A stretch of DNA of 64,000 nucleotides from Methanosarcina acetivorans C2A. Lineage in GTDB: Archaea > Halobacteriota > Methanosarcinia > Methanosarcinales > Methanosarcinaceae. Within the stretch, counting starts at the first letter, position 1. The number at the start of each line of letters is the position of its first letter. The stretch is taken from positions 2,666,001 to 2,730,000 of the forward strand of contig NC_003552.1 of the NCBI RefSeq assembly GCF_000007345.1, given 5' to 3'. The notes under the pieces were generated by a model. That model did no database searches. It saw only the letters and a list, made by a program, of their open reading frames with translations, and was not told the DNA's origin. Shown here one piece after another: positions 43,946-52,791 of this stretch. Both the position numbers and the translations under genes were made by a program.

Positions 43946-45186
43946 TCAAAATCACCGTCACTGAATGTTTCATAGATGTCAAGAGACCTCTTTTCAACTT
44001 CAGGACCTGAGAACTTCAACGGAATCTGTAATTCTTTCTTGCATTTTGAATTCTCTTTAAGAATCTCACTCAGGAGGCCCTGAAAATGTTCCTTTTTTCT
44101 GGAAACCCTACAATTACCTGAAAGAATTTCATGTTCACAAACCTTCTCATAATCAACATAGACCTCGAATATTCCTTCAAAAATCTGAAGCTCTGCAGTT
44201 CTTCCTGCAAACCTGTAAGGAACAGAATACTTATTTCCAAGGAACGAAATATAACAGTCTCTGGAGACCTTTCTGGTCTCCTTATGGACAACTTTGTAAG
44301 GAGGAACCTGATCCAGAGGGATCAGTTTCTCCTCCTTAAAACGTTCAAGGGGGATTTGATAGGTTGTTCCGTGGACAGTTGAATTTACCCTTTCCAACCA
44401 ACTGTGAACTTGGGCGTTCAGGTCTTCGAGAGAGGTAAATCGTCTTCCAAGGAAGAAATCCCTCTTGACATAGCCTACCGTATTTTCAATTTTACCTTTT
44501 GTCTGAGGCCTGTAAGGCCTGCATAACCGTGGAATAAAACCAAAGCATTTGAAGAAATCCTCAAACTGTGAGTTCCATTCAGAATCTGATGATTTTAAGG
44601 CTCTTTTGATAACAACCTGTTTCATGTTATCATAGAGAATCTCCTGTGTAAATCCTCCAAAGTACTCAAAGGCGTTCAGATGACACTGGATAAGAGTGGA
44701 AGTGTCTATGCCCAGTGTAAATTCAACATATTTCATCCTGGAATATCCAAGAATCATGTTGAAGCAAAAGAGTTTCTTTATCTTTCCATCAACCTCAACT
44801 GTTCCCATCTCTGCCCAGTCAACCTGAGCCTGTACACCTGGTTTTGTTTCATAGCGGAATACAGCAGGGACTCCCTGCTGAGGTCGGACTTCTCTTACAA
44901 AGTCCTTGACGATGGTCATTCCTCCATCAAAACCCATTTCTTTGATTTCCCGATAGAGCCGAGCAGTAGTGTAGGAGCCTTCTTCAAGCTTTTTGAGTAT
45001 ATAAGGTTTATATGGATCAAGCTTGCTCTTTCTTCCGGGACGTTTCTGGGGTTCAGGTAAGGTTTTCAGCTGGAGATATTTCCTCACAGTTTTCCTGTCA
45101 AAACCGGTTTGTCTGGCGATTTCACTAATGCTCAAGTTTTGTGAACTTAAATCTCGAATCAAGAATAAATCCTCCTTTTTCAGCAT
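43942..45186 (-). CDS. istA: IS21-type transposase IstA
   Basis: The 414-residue DDE transposase has an N-terminal helix-turn-helix (LSISEIARQTGFDRKTVRKY) and the first catalytic Asp in QAQVDWAEMGTVEVDGKIKK. The second Asp is in ILYDNMKQVVIKRAL and the Glu in PQTKGKIENTVGYVKRDFFL. The C-terminal beta domain is complete. No stops or frameshifts are present, so the element should be active. ATG 45186 lies 89 bases inside the right end. Confidence 0.93.
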   Translation of the reverse strand: MLKKEDLFLIRDLSSQNLSISEIARQTGFDRKTVRKYLQLKTLPEPQKRPGRKSKLDPYKPYILKKLEEGSYTTARLYREIKEMGFDGGMTIVKDFVREVRPQQGVPAVFRYETKPGVQAQVDWAEMGTVEVDGKIKKLFCFNMILGYSRMKYVEFTLGIDTSTLIQCHLNAFEYFGGFTQEILYDNMKQVVIKRALKSSDSEWNSQFEDFFKCFGFIPRLCRPYRPQTKGKIENTVGYVKRDFFLGRRFTSLEDLNAQVHSWLERVNSTVHGTTYQIPLERFKEEKLIPLDQVPPYKVVHKETRKVSRDCYISFLGNKYSVPYRFAGRTAELQIFEGIFEVYVDYEKVCEHEILSGNCRVSRKKEHFQGLLSEILKENSKCKKELQIPLKFSGPEVEKRSLDIYETFSDGDFE

Positions 45187-45360
45187 GATTCACAATCCTC
45201 GAACTTTTCTCAAGGATTGAGAATTGGGGAATTTTAATCCGCCGAAAATGGGGAATTCTTAACCGCCGTTGACACAATAAGTTAAAAGATGTGTGAAAGA
45301 AAATCCAGACTAAAATATTTGTACTGTATACAATGAGTTTACCAGGGAACTTGAAGAGGT

Positions 45361-45430
45361 AAAAAGGGTTTTATTGAAAGATTGAAGCATTGAAAGATTG
45401 AAGCGTGAAAGATTGAAGCATGAAGGAGAT
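45361..45430. repeat. Short tandem repeat
   Basis: Three or four copies of a GAAAGATTGAAGC(A)-type unit of 14-16 bases lie at about 45374-45423, between the IS21 element and the CotH gene. Non-coding. Confidence 0.6.
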
Positions 45431-45452
45431 GAAGGAAGGTAAAAGATTTTTG

Positions 45453-47051
45453 TTATTTAGCTACTTCTTCTTTTTCTTCTTCAATATAGTTTCTCATATC
45501 CTCGACTTCTTTGTCATAATCGTCCTGATTTAACAGGTTATGCACTGAGTTGTATTCCGTAAAAGTACTGGAGATCAAATCCAACTTTTCCAGGAGCAGG
45601 TCATTACCATAGATAGTATCTGCAATCTCCAGATATCTCTCTTCATACATTGCACTGAAATTCTCATTTGCGAAGAAGCGGGTTTTTAAGGTGTTTTCCC
45701 CATTCTGTGAATTTCCTCTTTCTCCTCTGTTAACCCCTCCCTGCTCAAAGTTTCCATTTAGCTCTCCCATCCCGGGAACATTCCCAAAGTTACTCATATT
45801 ATTTTGGGGCATTCCAGGGCCTTCAAAACCGTCGGTAATATTGCCGAAGTTGTCCATATTATCCTGAGGCTTCCCGAAATTGCCCATATTTTCAGGTCCT
45901 GTAAAGTTTTCCATGTTTCCTGGAGCTGCCGGGGGTGTGAAATTGCCCATGTTTTCAAAATCAGGAGCTTGCTGCATTCCTTCGGGGCCGCTTCTCATTG
46001 TCCTGTTTTCCCCTCCTTCAATATTCTCAAATGCGCCTCCCCTTTGCATATTTCCCTGTCCCATCATTGCACCGAATGCAAGATTCATGTCCCACGCCAG
46101 AATTATGAATTTCTCGGTTTCAGGGTTGTAGTAGAAATAATAGTTGCTGTTCATTCCCGAAAATGAGTCCGAATTCTCAACCAGGTCATTTACTGCCATC
46201 ATTGTGATCAGGGCATCAACGTCAAGCCAGTATGGTAGCTCTTCTTCAAACTCTTCATCGCTCGATTCGCTGACAAATTTTAAAAACGAGATCAGGGGTG
46301 CAAGGTCCTCTTCGTTAACCTGTGTTTTCTGCTCAAAATCGCTCATGTATTCTGTCTGGTCATCGCCTTTGTAAGTCAGGTCGACGAAGTTTCCGGCTTT
46401 GTATAATACTCCGTCGTAGTCATTAAAGTATTTCACCAGATAACTTTCATCAATCTGTTCACAGATTACATAATAAGCGGGATCCAGATCTGAAACCGTC
46501 ACACTTGCATAGGAGCACTCCGGGACGACCGCTCCGCATATGCTGTGGGCATAAAGTGCAAGAGGCTCTTCAAGCAGGGAATCGCTGCTCCCTATACGGA
46601 CTGCAAGTTCGGTAATTCCCCGATAATTCTGTCCGTCTACATATTTGTCGAATTTTATCAAAAAAGGAAGCTGCATACTGTCGATGTATGAGCTGCCTTT
46701 GAAGGCATGCTGTAAAGTCATCTGACCTTTCAGACGAACCCCTACGTCGTCAATAGTTACGCCATCAATAACGACATCAGTTTTAAAATATTCTTTCAGA
46801 CCTGTCTCTTCGTAAGTTGCTATAAGGGATTCGTAATCTTTCCGATCCATATCAATCTGGACCTTGTGAATCATGCTGTCGTCAAAAATATCCACATTGT
46901 TTTCAATTGTAATCGTGTTGAGTTTTTCCTGATAATTTGCATCCGTGCTGTAAGGAATTATCATAGAATCTCCAAAAAAGCAGAGCAGAGAAAAAACGGA
47001 TAAAATGAAGAGCAAGATTACCCAATAATATCTCCGAAGCCGCATATCCAT
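45453..47051 (-). CDS. CotH-family (atypical kinase-like) membrane-anchored protein
   Basis: The 532-residue protein has a single N-terminal span (YWVILLFILSVFSLLCFFGD), after which it should lie outside the cell. The CotH core runs to about residue 325 and includes VGVRLKGQMTLQHAFKGSSY, NYRGITELAVRIGSSDSLLE and the metal-binding segment FIILAWDMNLAFGAMMGQG. CotH of Bacillus is a secreted protein kinase for coat proteins; the archaeal substrate is unknown. A low-complexity Asn/Gly/Met/Phe-rich stretch (NMGNF, NMDNF, NMSNFGN units, residues about 345-450) follows. It is the last gene of the VTC-DUF4956-CotH operon. Confidence 0.85.
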   Translation of the reverse strand: MDMRLRRYYWVILLFILSVFSLLCFFGDSMIIPYSTDANYQEKLNTITIENNVDIFDDSMIHKVQIDMDRKDYESLIATYEETGLKEYFKTDVVIDGVTIDDVGVRLKGQMTLQHAFKGSSYIDSMQLPFLIKFDKYVDGQNYRGITELAVRIGSSDSLLEEPLALYAHSICGAVVPECSYASVTVSDLDPAYYVICEQIDESYLVKYFNDYDGVLYKAGNFVDLTYKGDDQTEYMSDFEQKTQVNEEDLAPLISFLKFVSESSDEEFEEELPYWLDVDALITMMAVNDLVENSDSFSGMNSNYYFYYNPETEKFIILAWDMNLAFGAMMGQGNMQRGGAFENIEGGENRTMRSGPEGMQQAPDFENMGNFTPPAAPGNMENFTGPENMGNFGKPQDNMDNFGNITDGFEGPGMPQNNMSNFGNVPGMGELNGNFEQGGVNRGERGNSQNGENTLKTRFFANENFSAMYEERYLEIADTIYGNDLLLEKLDLISSTFTEYNSVHNLLNQDDYDKEVEDMRNYIEEEKEEVAK

Positions 47052-47073
47052 TTTTTCTCAACTCCAACTAATT

Positions 47074-47772
47074 TCAGAGGTCCGTTGTGTTGTATCCTGT
47101 GATTAAGAACACTTTTTGATTTCCGTTCAGTTTTTTGATGGCTTCGATAAATTCATGTTTGTTTGCTTTTTTCTTTAAAATTACACTGTACACAAGCTCC
47201 GTGCCGGTATCTGAACGGACAGAATCTATTCCTATAAGGTCTGCTGATGAGGTGTATTTGACAAATACTTTGCCAAATAATTTCTCGAAGTCTACTTCTT
47301 TGTCAAGTTGAATTTTTAAGATCTGACTTATTGCAGGTCTTGAATACCAGTCAAATTCATACATGATGAAAATCAGGGTGCCGATTATTGCTGTTGCAAT
47401 TATTGCAAGCAGGTAGAATCTTGTCCCTGTTGCCATTCCGATAGCCATTGCAAAGAAAATAAAACCTACGTCACGTGTTTCTTTAACCGCATTCCTGAAA
47501 CGAATTATTGAGAGTGCACCTACCAGGGAAAATGCTCGTGCAATATTTGAGCCGACAATCAACATAATTATGTCAACGACCAGGCCCATCATTATAAGAG
47601 TATGAACATAACTTTGAGTGTAAGATGTTCCTCTATGTGTTCTTTTATAGAGCCATCCAATTGCTGATAGTAAGATAAAAGACAGGAGCAGACCCACCAC
47701 AACATCCGTGATTGTGAATGTCCCGCTTAAATCTTCAAAAGCAAAAATGTCTTCAAGGGTTTCCAATGCCAT
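47074..47772 (-). CDS. DUF4956 membrane protein
   Basis: The protein is about 232 residues with four membrane spans in the first 140 residues (TDVVVGLLLSFILLSAIGWL; LIMMGLVVDIIMLIVG; IGMATGTRFYLLAIIATAII). It has the conserved segment LVGALSIIRFRNAVKETRDV, then a soluble alpha/beta tail. This is the DUF4956 family, known to sit beside VTC-domain and CotH genes; no function is proven. ATG 47772 lies directly behind the VTC stop, so the operon is tightly packed. An upstream TTG would overlap the VTC gene by 44 bases. Confidence 0.85.
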   Translation of the reverse strand: MALETLEDIFAFEDLSGTFTITDVVVGLLLSFILLSAIGWLYKRTHRGTSYTQSYVHTLIMMGLVVDIIMLIVGSNIARAFSLVGALSIIRFRNAVKETRDVGFIFFAMAIGMATGTRFYLLAIIATAIIGTLIFIMYEFDWYSRPAISQILKIQLDKEVDFEKLFGKVFVKYTSSADLIGIDSVRSDTGTELVYSVILKKKANKHEFIEAIKKLNGNQKVFLITGYNTTDL

Positions 47773-47773
47773 T

Positions 47774-48517
47774 TTAGTACGCCTCAATTCTTCTAGGGAA
47801 CTCTTTTTCAACTTCAAGCCCGGTACAGTACTTGCTGATTCTTACAAGCCTGTAGTTGTTCTGAGCAATTAGTTCTGTAAGCCAGAAAGGTACTCTTTCA
47901 TTGGCTTTAATTTCGAGAATAACCCTGTCAGGTGATACAATAAAGCGTCCAGGTTTTTTAGAGTTCAGATCAAGGTCGTTTATCCTGTATCTTATGTTTG
48001 AATCAAAGGTTATCCTCAGTCCAATATCGTAATCAGTTCCGACAAAAGCATGCCTGAAATAACTTGTGATCAGGGTTGGCTGCAGGTTTCTTTCCTCAAC
48101 CATTGCAAGAATTTCTTCTATGACAGGCGTATCCTCTTCGTTATGTTCTGGAATTATTCTCTCGTTGCATAGGGTCAACGAATCCTTATATTTCATTTCA
48201 ACTCTTCTTTTTTGAATAGTTTTGTCATAGCGCTGCTTGACTTCTACAAAAATGAGTGAATCCTCTGTCAGCTTTTCTTTTGTTTCATAAAAACGAATTC
48301 GTAATTTTTTTCGGAACTTAATCCCGTTGACTTTTTCCCAGTAACATTGGAGGTCCGGGCTATCATAATAGAGACTTGTGATTACATAATCACCCGATGC
48401 CCAGCTGTAAGGGTCCGGAATAAGGTAATGCTTTACTTGTTCCTTTAATTCATTTGCCTGTTTTATAGTAAGCAAATATTTTAACTCGAATCGATTGAAC
48501 TTTCGAATTAATTCCAT
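47774..48517 (-). CDS. VTC-domain protein (polyphosphate polymerase-type tunnel fold)
   Basis: The protein has about 247 residues of the VTC/TTM fold: FNRFELKYLLTIKQANELKE, the Lys/Arg-rich strands KFRKKLRIRFYE and SLIFVEVKQRYDKTIQKRRV, and the closing RVILEIKANERVPFWLTELI. In yeast Vtc4 these basic strands line a tunnel that makes polyphosphate from ATP. Whether this protein does so is untested. I chose ATG 48517 because the fold starts right there; an in-frame TTG at 48640 adds 41 residues without clear homology. First gene of the operon with DUF4956 and CotH. Confidence 0.8.
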   Translation of the reverse strand: MELIRKFNRFELKYLLTIKQANELKEQVKHYLIPDPYSWASGDYVITSLYYDSPDLQCYWEKVNGIKFRKKLRIRFYETKEKLTEDSLIFVEVKQRYDKTIQKRRVEMKYKDSLTLCNERIIPEHNEEDTPVIEEILAMVEERNLQPTLITSYFRHAFVGTDYDIGLRITFDSNIRYRINDLDLNSKKPGRFIVSPDRVILEIKANERVPFWLTELIAQNNYRLVRISKYCTGLEVEKEFPRRIEAY

Positions 48518-48794
48518 TCTTTTCTTAAGAAGGTTTATAGGACTATATAGGTTGGGGTTAAATATATTTTCCAATTGTAATAATTGAAATGAGCGATGTA
48601 CATCGTAAATATTTTCATCTATATACTCAATTTTATCCAAATGTAATTGTCACTATATTTGACAGTAAAAATTAATGTATATTCTCAGAATTAATGCATT
48701 TATTCGGGACTCATAACTATCCGAATGACTTTAGAGTCTAATTTCAATCTCAGAGAAAATTCCTGAAAATGAAAGCAAATTTTGTTGATGGATA

Positions 48795-48907
48795 TTTTTA
48801 AATAGGATTGTATCCTTTCGATTATCACAACTTTGTTGATTTTACATCAATCCATATTCAAACTATCCACATATTGACCATTGAGATTTCATCAATTGAA
48901 ATGTCAA
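48795..48907 (+). promoter_or_regulatory. Promoter and putative MarR operators (first regulator pair)
   Basis: A TATA-like TTTTTAAATA lies at 48795-48804. About 30 bases on is a palindromic site, GTTGATTTTACATCAAT (48835-48851), and further half-sites TTGA...TCAA follow, e.g. TTGAAATGTCAA at 48896-48907. The same half-sites occur before the paralogous MarR gene at 55755, pointing to autoregulation. Confidence 0.5.
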
Positions 48908-48939
48908 CTATTACTGTCTTGTAACTCCCCGGAGGAAAC

Positions 48940-49425
48940 ATGGACCCTGAATGCAGTAGAAAAGTAAGGTTGATGAACCTTGAATTCCAGGCACTTTATA
49001 CTAAAATATTTGAAGATCGGTTTTTCCACAAAATAGCCGCCTCTCAAAACGCCGAACTCAAGGAACTTAACAAAAACCAGCCTCTAGTTATTATGTTGAT
49101 AGGAATGGTAAAGGAAATCATGCCCTCTACAATCGGGACTTATATGGGTATGGACCGGAGCAGTCTTTCGAGAATGGTGGATTCCCTGGAAGAGAAAGGA
49201 TTTGTCCGGAGAAAAAGCGATCCTGAAGACCGGAGAAAAGTCCTCGTTTCCCTAACTGAAAAAGGTGAGAGGTGCTACGAATTCCTGAATAAAATCTCTG
49301 AGGAGATGGCTGCCGAGATCCTTGGGCTGGGTGAAGAGCAGGATTTCAGGGATTTTGAAAAGAGCCTTGAAACAATGTTGAGAGTCCTGAGAAAAATCGA
49401 TTCTGCAATGGAAAGCAAAAAATGA
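48940..49425 (+). CDS. MarR-family transcriptional regulator (pair 1)
   Basis: The 161-residue winged-helix protein has AELKELNKNQPLVIMLIGMV, the recognition helix in STIGTYMGMDRSSLSRMVDS and the wing GFVRRKSDPEDRRKVLVSLT, a canonical MarR DXRXXR signature. It is probably a dimeric repressor responding to a small ligand. It is clearly paralogous to 55755-56243, and both are followed by a TrmB-like gene. ATG follows GGAGG at ideal spacing. An RND exporter lies about 800 bases downstream and may be its target. Confidence 0.9.
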   Translation: MDPECSRKVRLMNLEFQALYTKIFEDRFFHKIAASQNAELKELNKNQPLVIMLIGMVKEIMPSTIGTYMGMDRSSLSRMVDSLEEKGFVRRKSDPEDRRKVLVSLTEKGERCYEFLNKISEEMAAEILGLGEEQDFRDFEKSLETMLRVLRKIDSAMESKK

Positions 49426-49541
49426 GCTCGGGACCGGAAGCTTCGAAATAGGGTCCCCAAATGGGGCATCAATATTAACATGAGATTATATCGAACCAAT
49501 GCAAAACTTTCGTTTTTAGCTTCTTTTCATGAGGAGAAAGC

Positions 49542-49901
49542 ATGACTCTGAAACTTATTAATAACCTGCAGAAACTTGGCTTTACCGAAAACGAGGCCAA
49601 GATTTATGCTGCCCTTGTCTGTATGAAAACGGCAACTGCAAGGGAAATCTATGAAACTAGCGGAGTTCCCAGGCCCAAGGTGTACAAAGTCCTGAGGGGG
49701 ATGGAAGAGAAAGGATACGTACAGATAATTGAGGGGGAACCGATCCGTTTCAGCTGTATAAGTCCGGAGGAACTGATCACAAGGATCAGGAATGACTTTT
49801 TACTCTCTCTGAACGAAACCTTCTGCTGGCTCCATGCTTTGAACCCTGAAAGGAAACCCCTCAGCTCCGAAAAATCTGTAGAACTCGGGATGAGGTGTTA
49901 A
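49542..49901 (+). CDS. Short TrmB-like winged-helix regulator (pair 1)
   Basis: The 119-residue protein has MTLKLINNLQKLGFTENEAK, REIYETSGVPRPKVYKVLRG and MEEKGYVQIIEGEPIRFSCI, the TrmB-type winged helix. It stops soon after and lacks the C-terminal sugar-binding domain of full-length TrmB (about 340 residues). It may act as a small DNA-binding partner or antagonist of the neighbouring MarR protein. ATG follows GAGGAGAAAGC. Paralogue: 56379-56738. Confidence 0.85.
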   Translation: MTLKLINNLQKLGFTENEAKIYAALVCMKTATAREIYETSGVPRPKVYKVLRGMEEKGYVQIIEGEPIRFSCISPEELITRIRNDFLLSLNETFCWLHALNPERKPLSSEKSVELGMRC

Positions 49902-50065
49902 AAAGGTTCCAGGGCAGTTTTCCGGTGTTATTCGGGCTATTTTTGTACCGAAATCAGTCCCGTAACTTTTGCTGTATTGCTATTTGTCCAGTGATTTTGT
50001 TCAAAAATGGAATGAAAAAATAGACTGAAAACTGAATTGTTGGAAAATAAAGTGGTTGGCAAATG

Positions 50066-50142
50066 AACTGGCTGAAAAACAAACTGGCTGAAAAACAAAC
50101 TGGCTGAAAAAAACTGGCTGAAAAAAATTGACTGAAAAACAA
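50066..50142. repeat. 17-bp tandem repeat before the RND gene
   Basis: Five units of AACTGGCTGAAAAACAA or close variants follow one another (the fourth and fifth lose a few bases). Non-coding, directly upstream of the ribosome site of the exporter gene. Confidence 0.7.
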
Positions 50143-50163
50143 GTCTCCTAAGGGGGATTCCTT

Positions 50164-52569
50164 ATAAAAAACGTCTTTGAAAAACTGGGAATTTTTATTC
50201 TGAACAACCGTCCCGTCATAATGGCTGTCGTACTTTTGCTGGTTCTGCTATCTTTGCAAGGTGCCCAATATATCGAAATGGCATCCGGAACCGAGACCCA
50301 GGTATCAAAAGATTCGCAGCTGTACAAGGACTATGACCACCTCTTTCTGAACACTTTCAGCACAGAGAGCGTCATTGTGATGGTTGAAGGAAACGATGTG
50401 AAAACCGAGGACGTCGTGAAAGCTGCCGACAGGCTGGGGCAGCAGGCTCTGCTGGTTCCGGGAGTTACCAAGGTTTCAAGTGCTGCATCCATAATGAAGC
50501 AAATTAACTATGCTGAGTCTGGCAGGTCAAAAATCCCTAATTCGGATCGGGAAGTACGGGAATCGATTGAGAGCTACCCGGAATATTTTGAGAATCTTGT
50601 ACTTGATGAAACCCACACGCTCATAGTTATCCAGATCGAAGGGAGCAGTACTAGCCAGCAGAAGGAAGACATTATCAATAATATTGAAATAGCGTTAGAA
50701 GAAGCTGATTTTCCTCCCGGCTACAAACTTACTGTTACAGGCAGCCCTTCTCTCAGGCTCGACATTGAAAGTGAAATGGGAGCCAGTATGGGCGTGCTAC
50801 TCGGAATTGCAGGAATCCTGATGGTAGTCGTTCTTCTCCTGGTGTTTAAGCACGTCAGGTGGGGGCTGCTCCCACTTCCTGTTGTGCTGTTTGGAGTCCT
50901 TTTTACTTTCGGAGCAATGGGATATCTTGGAGTGCCCATGACAATGGTTTCCATGGCGGCTTTTCCGGTACTTATCGGGATAGGGATTGATTATTCCATT
51001 CAGTTCCACAACCGTATGGAAGAGGAAATCCACTGTGGCAAAACTTCTTCGCAGGCTCTTGTCTCTACGGTCAAGAATACCGCACCTGCCGTACTGATCG
51101 CGCTTGCAATGACGGCTCTCGGTTTTGTCTCGCTTTTTACTTCCGTTGTCCCAATGATCCAGGACTTTGGCAAACTCCTGCTCATCGGGGTAATCATGTG
51201 CTATCTTTCCTCGCTCTTTTTCGGGCTGGTAACTCTCTATAGTTTTGACTGGATTGCCCGGAAAAACCCGTGTGGGCTGTTCAGGAAAAAGGGGGATGAA
51301 GAGGGTAAAGTAGGTGAAAATGGAAACAATGGGCCGAAAAGAGACCTGGAAAATTCACTATGTGCAGGAAATATTCCGACACATGAACCCGGAGCAATTG
51401 AAAAAGCCTTGAAAAAAGTTACCGGTTTTACCATCAGACACTCTACCGTTATTCTTGTAGTTGCCTTTTTGACCTGTTGTGCAGGGCTTTATGCCGACCA
51501 GTCAATCCCCATCCAGACTGATACCAATTCCTTCATTCCTCAAGACATGCCCTCCCTGATCAACTACAAAAACATGCAGAGTATCATGTCGGGTTCGGGA
51601 GACCACCTTAATGTCATTCTGAAAGTAGATGACGCAAGTGACCCGGAACTGCTGGAGTGGATGGATGAGTTCTCCCAGCACGAAGTTGCAAACAGAGGGC
51701 ATGTTTACAGTGCCACAAGCATAGTGGACCTTGTAAAAGAACGGAATGGCGGGACGATTCCCGAGACTTCCGAGGAAATACAGGCGATATACGATGAAAT
51801 CCCCGCCAGCGAGAAAGGGGAATATATCGAAGGAGGTCAGCTGCTTCATATCGATCTGGATATAGGAACCGCTATGGCAGACCTTGAAATTACAGGCATA
51901 GAAGAGCTTCGAGATATTGTCCTTGCAGATATCCAGTGGATGCAGCCGCCCCCTGGTGTCACGGTTACAATAACTGGCAACTCGGTAGTTATCATTGACA
52001 TGGTTGCCGGGCTTACAACAGGCCGAAGTATGATGACTCTGCTTGGGGTCTTCCTGGTTCTTATCGGACTCCTGGTAGTTTACCGGGACATTGTGAAGGC
52101 TCTTTCTCCAATTATCCCGATGCTGGTCGTTATCGGCTGGTCAGGCCTGGTGATGACTGCCATGGATATCGCATATAACCCTATGACTGCAGTTATGGGT
52201 GCCCTGATCCTCGGAGTCGGGTCTGAGTATTCGATTTTGATGATGGAGCGCTATTTTGAGGAAAGGGATGCGGGACTGAGTCCTGTGGATGCTATCTATC
52301 AGGCCTCGTCTACTACAGGTACAGCCCTTATTGCTTCGGGGGCCACAACAGTATTTGGTTTCTCCGCCCTGATAGCCTCGCCGTTCCCGATGATTAGCAG
52401 CTTCGGGCTGGTAACGGTCATAGATGTCCTCCTGGCAATGATCGTCACTTTCGTAATCTTCCCGCCCCTGATAGTCCTGATGGACAGCCACAGGGGAAAG
52501 AAGCTGGACATTTTCGAGAAATTACAGGGACTCAGGAAAAAACGTCAGGCAGGACTTACCAATACCTGA
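50164..52569 (+). CDS. RND-superfamily exporter, HAE3/MmpL-like
   Basis: The protein has about 801 residues with 12 predicted spans in two repeats. Each half has a large outer loop (residues 40-205 and 450-605), with a charged cytoplasmic linker of about 50 residues (EEGKVGENGNNGPKRDLENS) between the halves. Span 4-type residues occur in PVLIGIGIDYSIQFHNRMEE and ALILGVGSEYSILMMERYFE, the family GXXXDY/E signature. It probably exports lipids or hydrophobic compounds using the ion gradient. The first ATG (50221) falls inside the first helix. An ATA at 50164, seven bases behind AGGGGG, gives the expected cytoplasmic N-terminus KNVFEKLGIFILNNRP. Confidence 0.88.
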   Translation: MKNVFEKLGIFILNNRPVIMAVVLLLVLLSLQGAQYIEMASGTETQVSKDSQLYKDYDHLFLNTFSTESVIVMVEGNDVKTEDVVKAADRLGQQALLVPGVTKVSSAASIMKQINYAESGRSKIPNSDREVRESIESYPEYFENLVLDETHTLIVIQIEGSSTSQQKEDIINNIEIALEEADFPPGYKLTVTGSPSLRLDIESEMGASMGVLLGIAGILMVVVLLLVFKHVRWGLLPLPVVLFGVLFTFGAMGYLGVPMTMVSMAAFPVLIGIGIDYSIQFHNRMEEEIHCGKTSSQALVSTVKNTAPAVLIALAMTALGFVSLFTSVVPMIQDFGKLLLIGVIMCYLSSLFFGLVTLYSFDWIARKNPCGLFRKKGDEEGKVGENGNNGPKRDLENSLCAGNIPTHEPGAIEKALKKVTGFTIRHSTVILVVAFLTCCAGLYADQSIPIQTDTNSFIPQDMPSLINYKNMQSIMSGSGDHLNVILKVDDASDPELLEWMDEFSQHEVANRGHVYSATSIVDLVKERNGGTIPETSEEIQAIYDEIPASEKGEYIEGGQLLHIDLDIGTAMADLEITGIEELRDIVLADIQWMQPPPGVTVTITGNSVVIIDMVAGLTTGRSMMTLLGVFLVLIGLLVVYRDIVKALSPIIPMLVVIGWSGLVMTAMDIAYNPMTAVMGALILGVGSEYSILMMERYFEERDAGLSPVDAIYQASSTTGTALIASGATTVFGFSALIASPFPMISSFGLVTVIDVLLAMIVTFVIFPPLIVLMDSHRGKKLDIFEKLQGLRKKRQAGLTNT

Positions 52570-52668
52570 ACAGGGAGGAGTCCTGTAAAAAATGCGGCAT
52601 GGAGAGGGAACCAAGACTTGGAGAGAACTAATACATGGAGAGCGAACTTAATGCATGAAGAGAGAAAT

Positions 52669-52748
52669 TCTCTCTTCTCAGTCTCTCTTCTCAGCCTCTC
52701 TTCTCAGCCTCTCTCCCATCTCTCTCCCACCTCTCACCTCTCTTCCAG
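52669..52748. repeat. Pyrimidine-rich tandem repeat
   Basis: CTCTCTTCTCAGTCT/CCT units of 15 bases repeat about three times, then degrade into CTCTCCCATCTCTCTCCCAC. Non-coding, between the exporter and TrkH genes. TATA-like TTAAATAAATAAAAA at about 52761-52775 may serve trkH. Confidence 0.6.
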
Positions 52749-52791
52749 AGTTAAACAGACTTAAATAAATAAAAAAATATTACTGACTTTT

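Larger units (their letters stand above)
43076..45274 (-). mobile_element. IS21-family insertion sequence, 2199 bp
   Basis: The ends are TGTCAACAGCGGTTTAATTT at the left, and TGTCAACGGCGGTTAAGAAT at the right on the other strand. Each is followed by a second internal repeat containing CGG and TTCCCCA, as in IS21 multiple terminal repeats. The 4-base duplication CAAT flanks it (43072-43075 and 45275-45278). It carries intact istA and istB and appears complete. Confidence 0.92.

Noticed and set aside
50066-50142. Tandem 17-base units as a possible CRISPR or coding repeat
   Set aside because: Units abut directly without spacers and carry no sustained reading frame.
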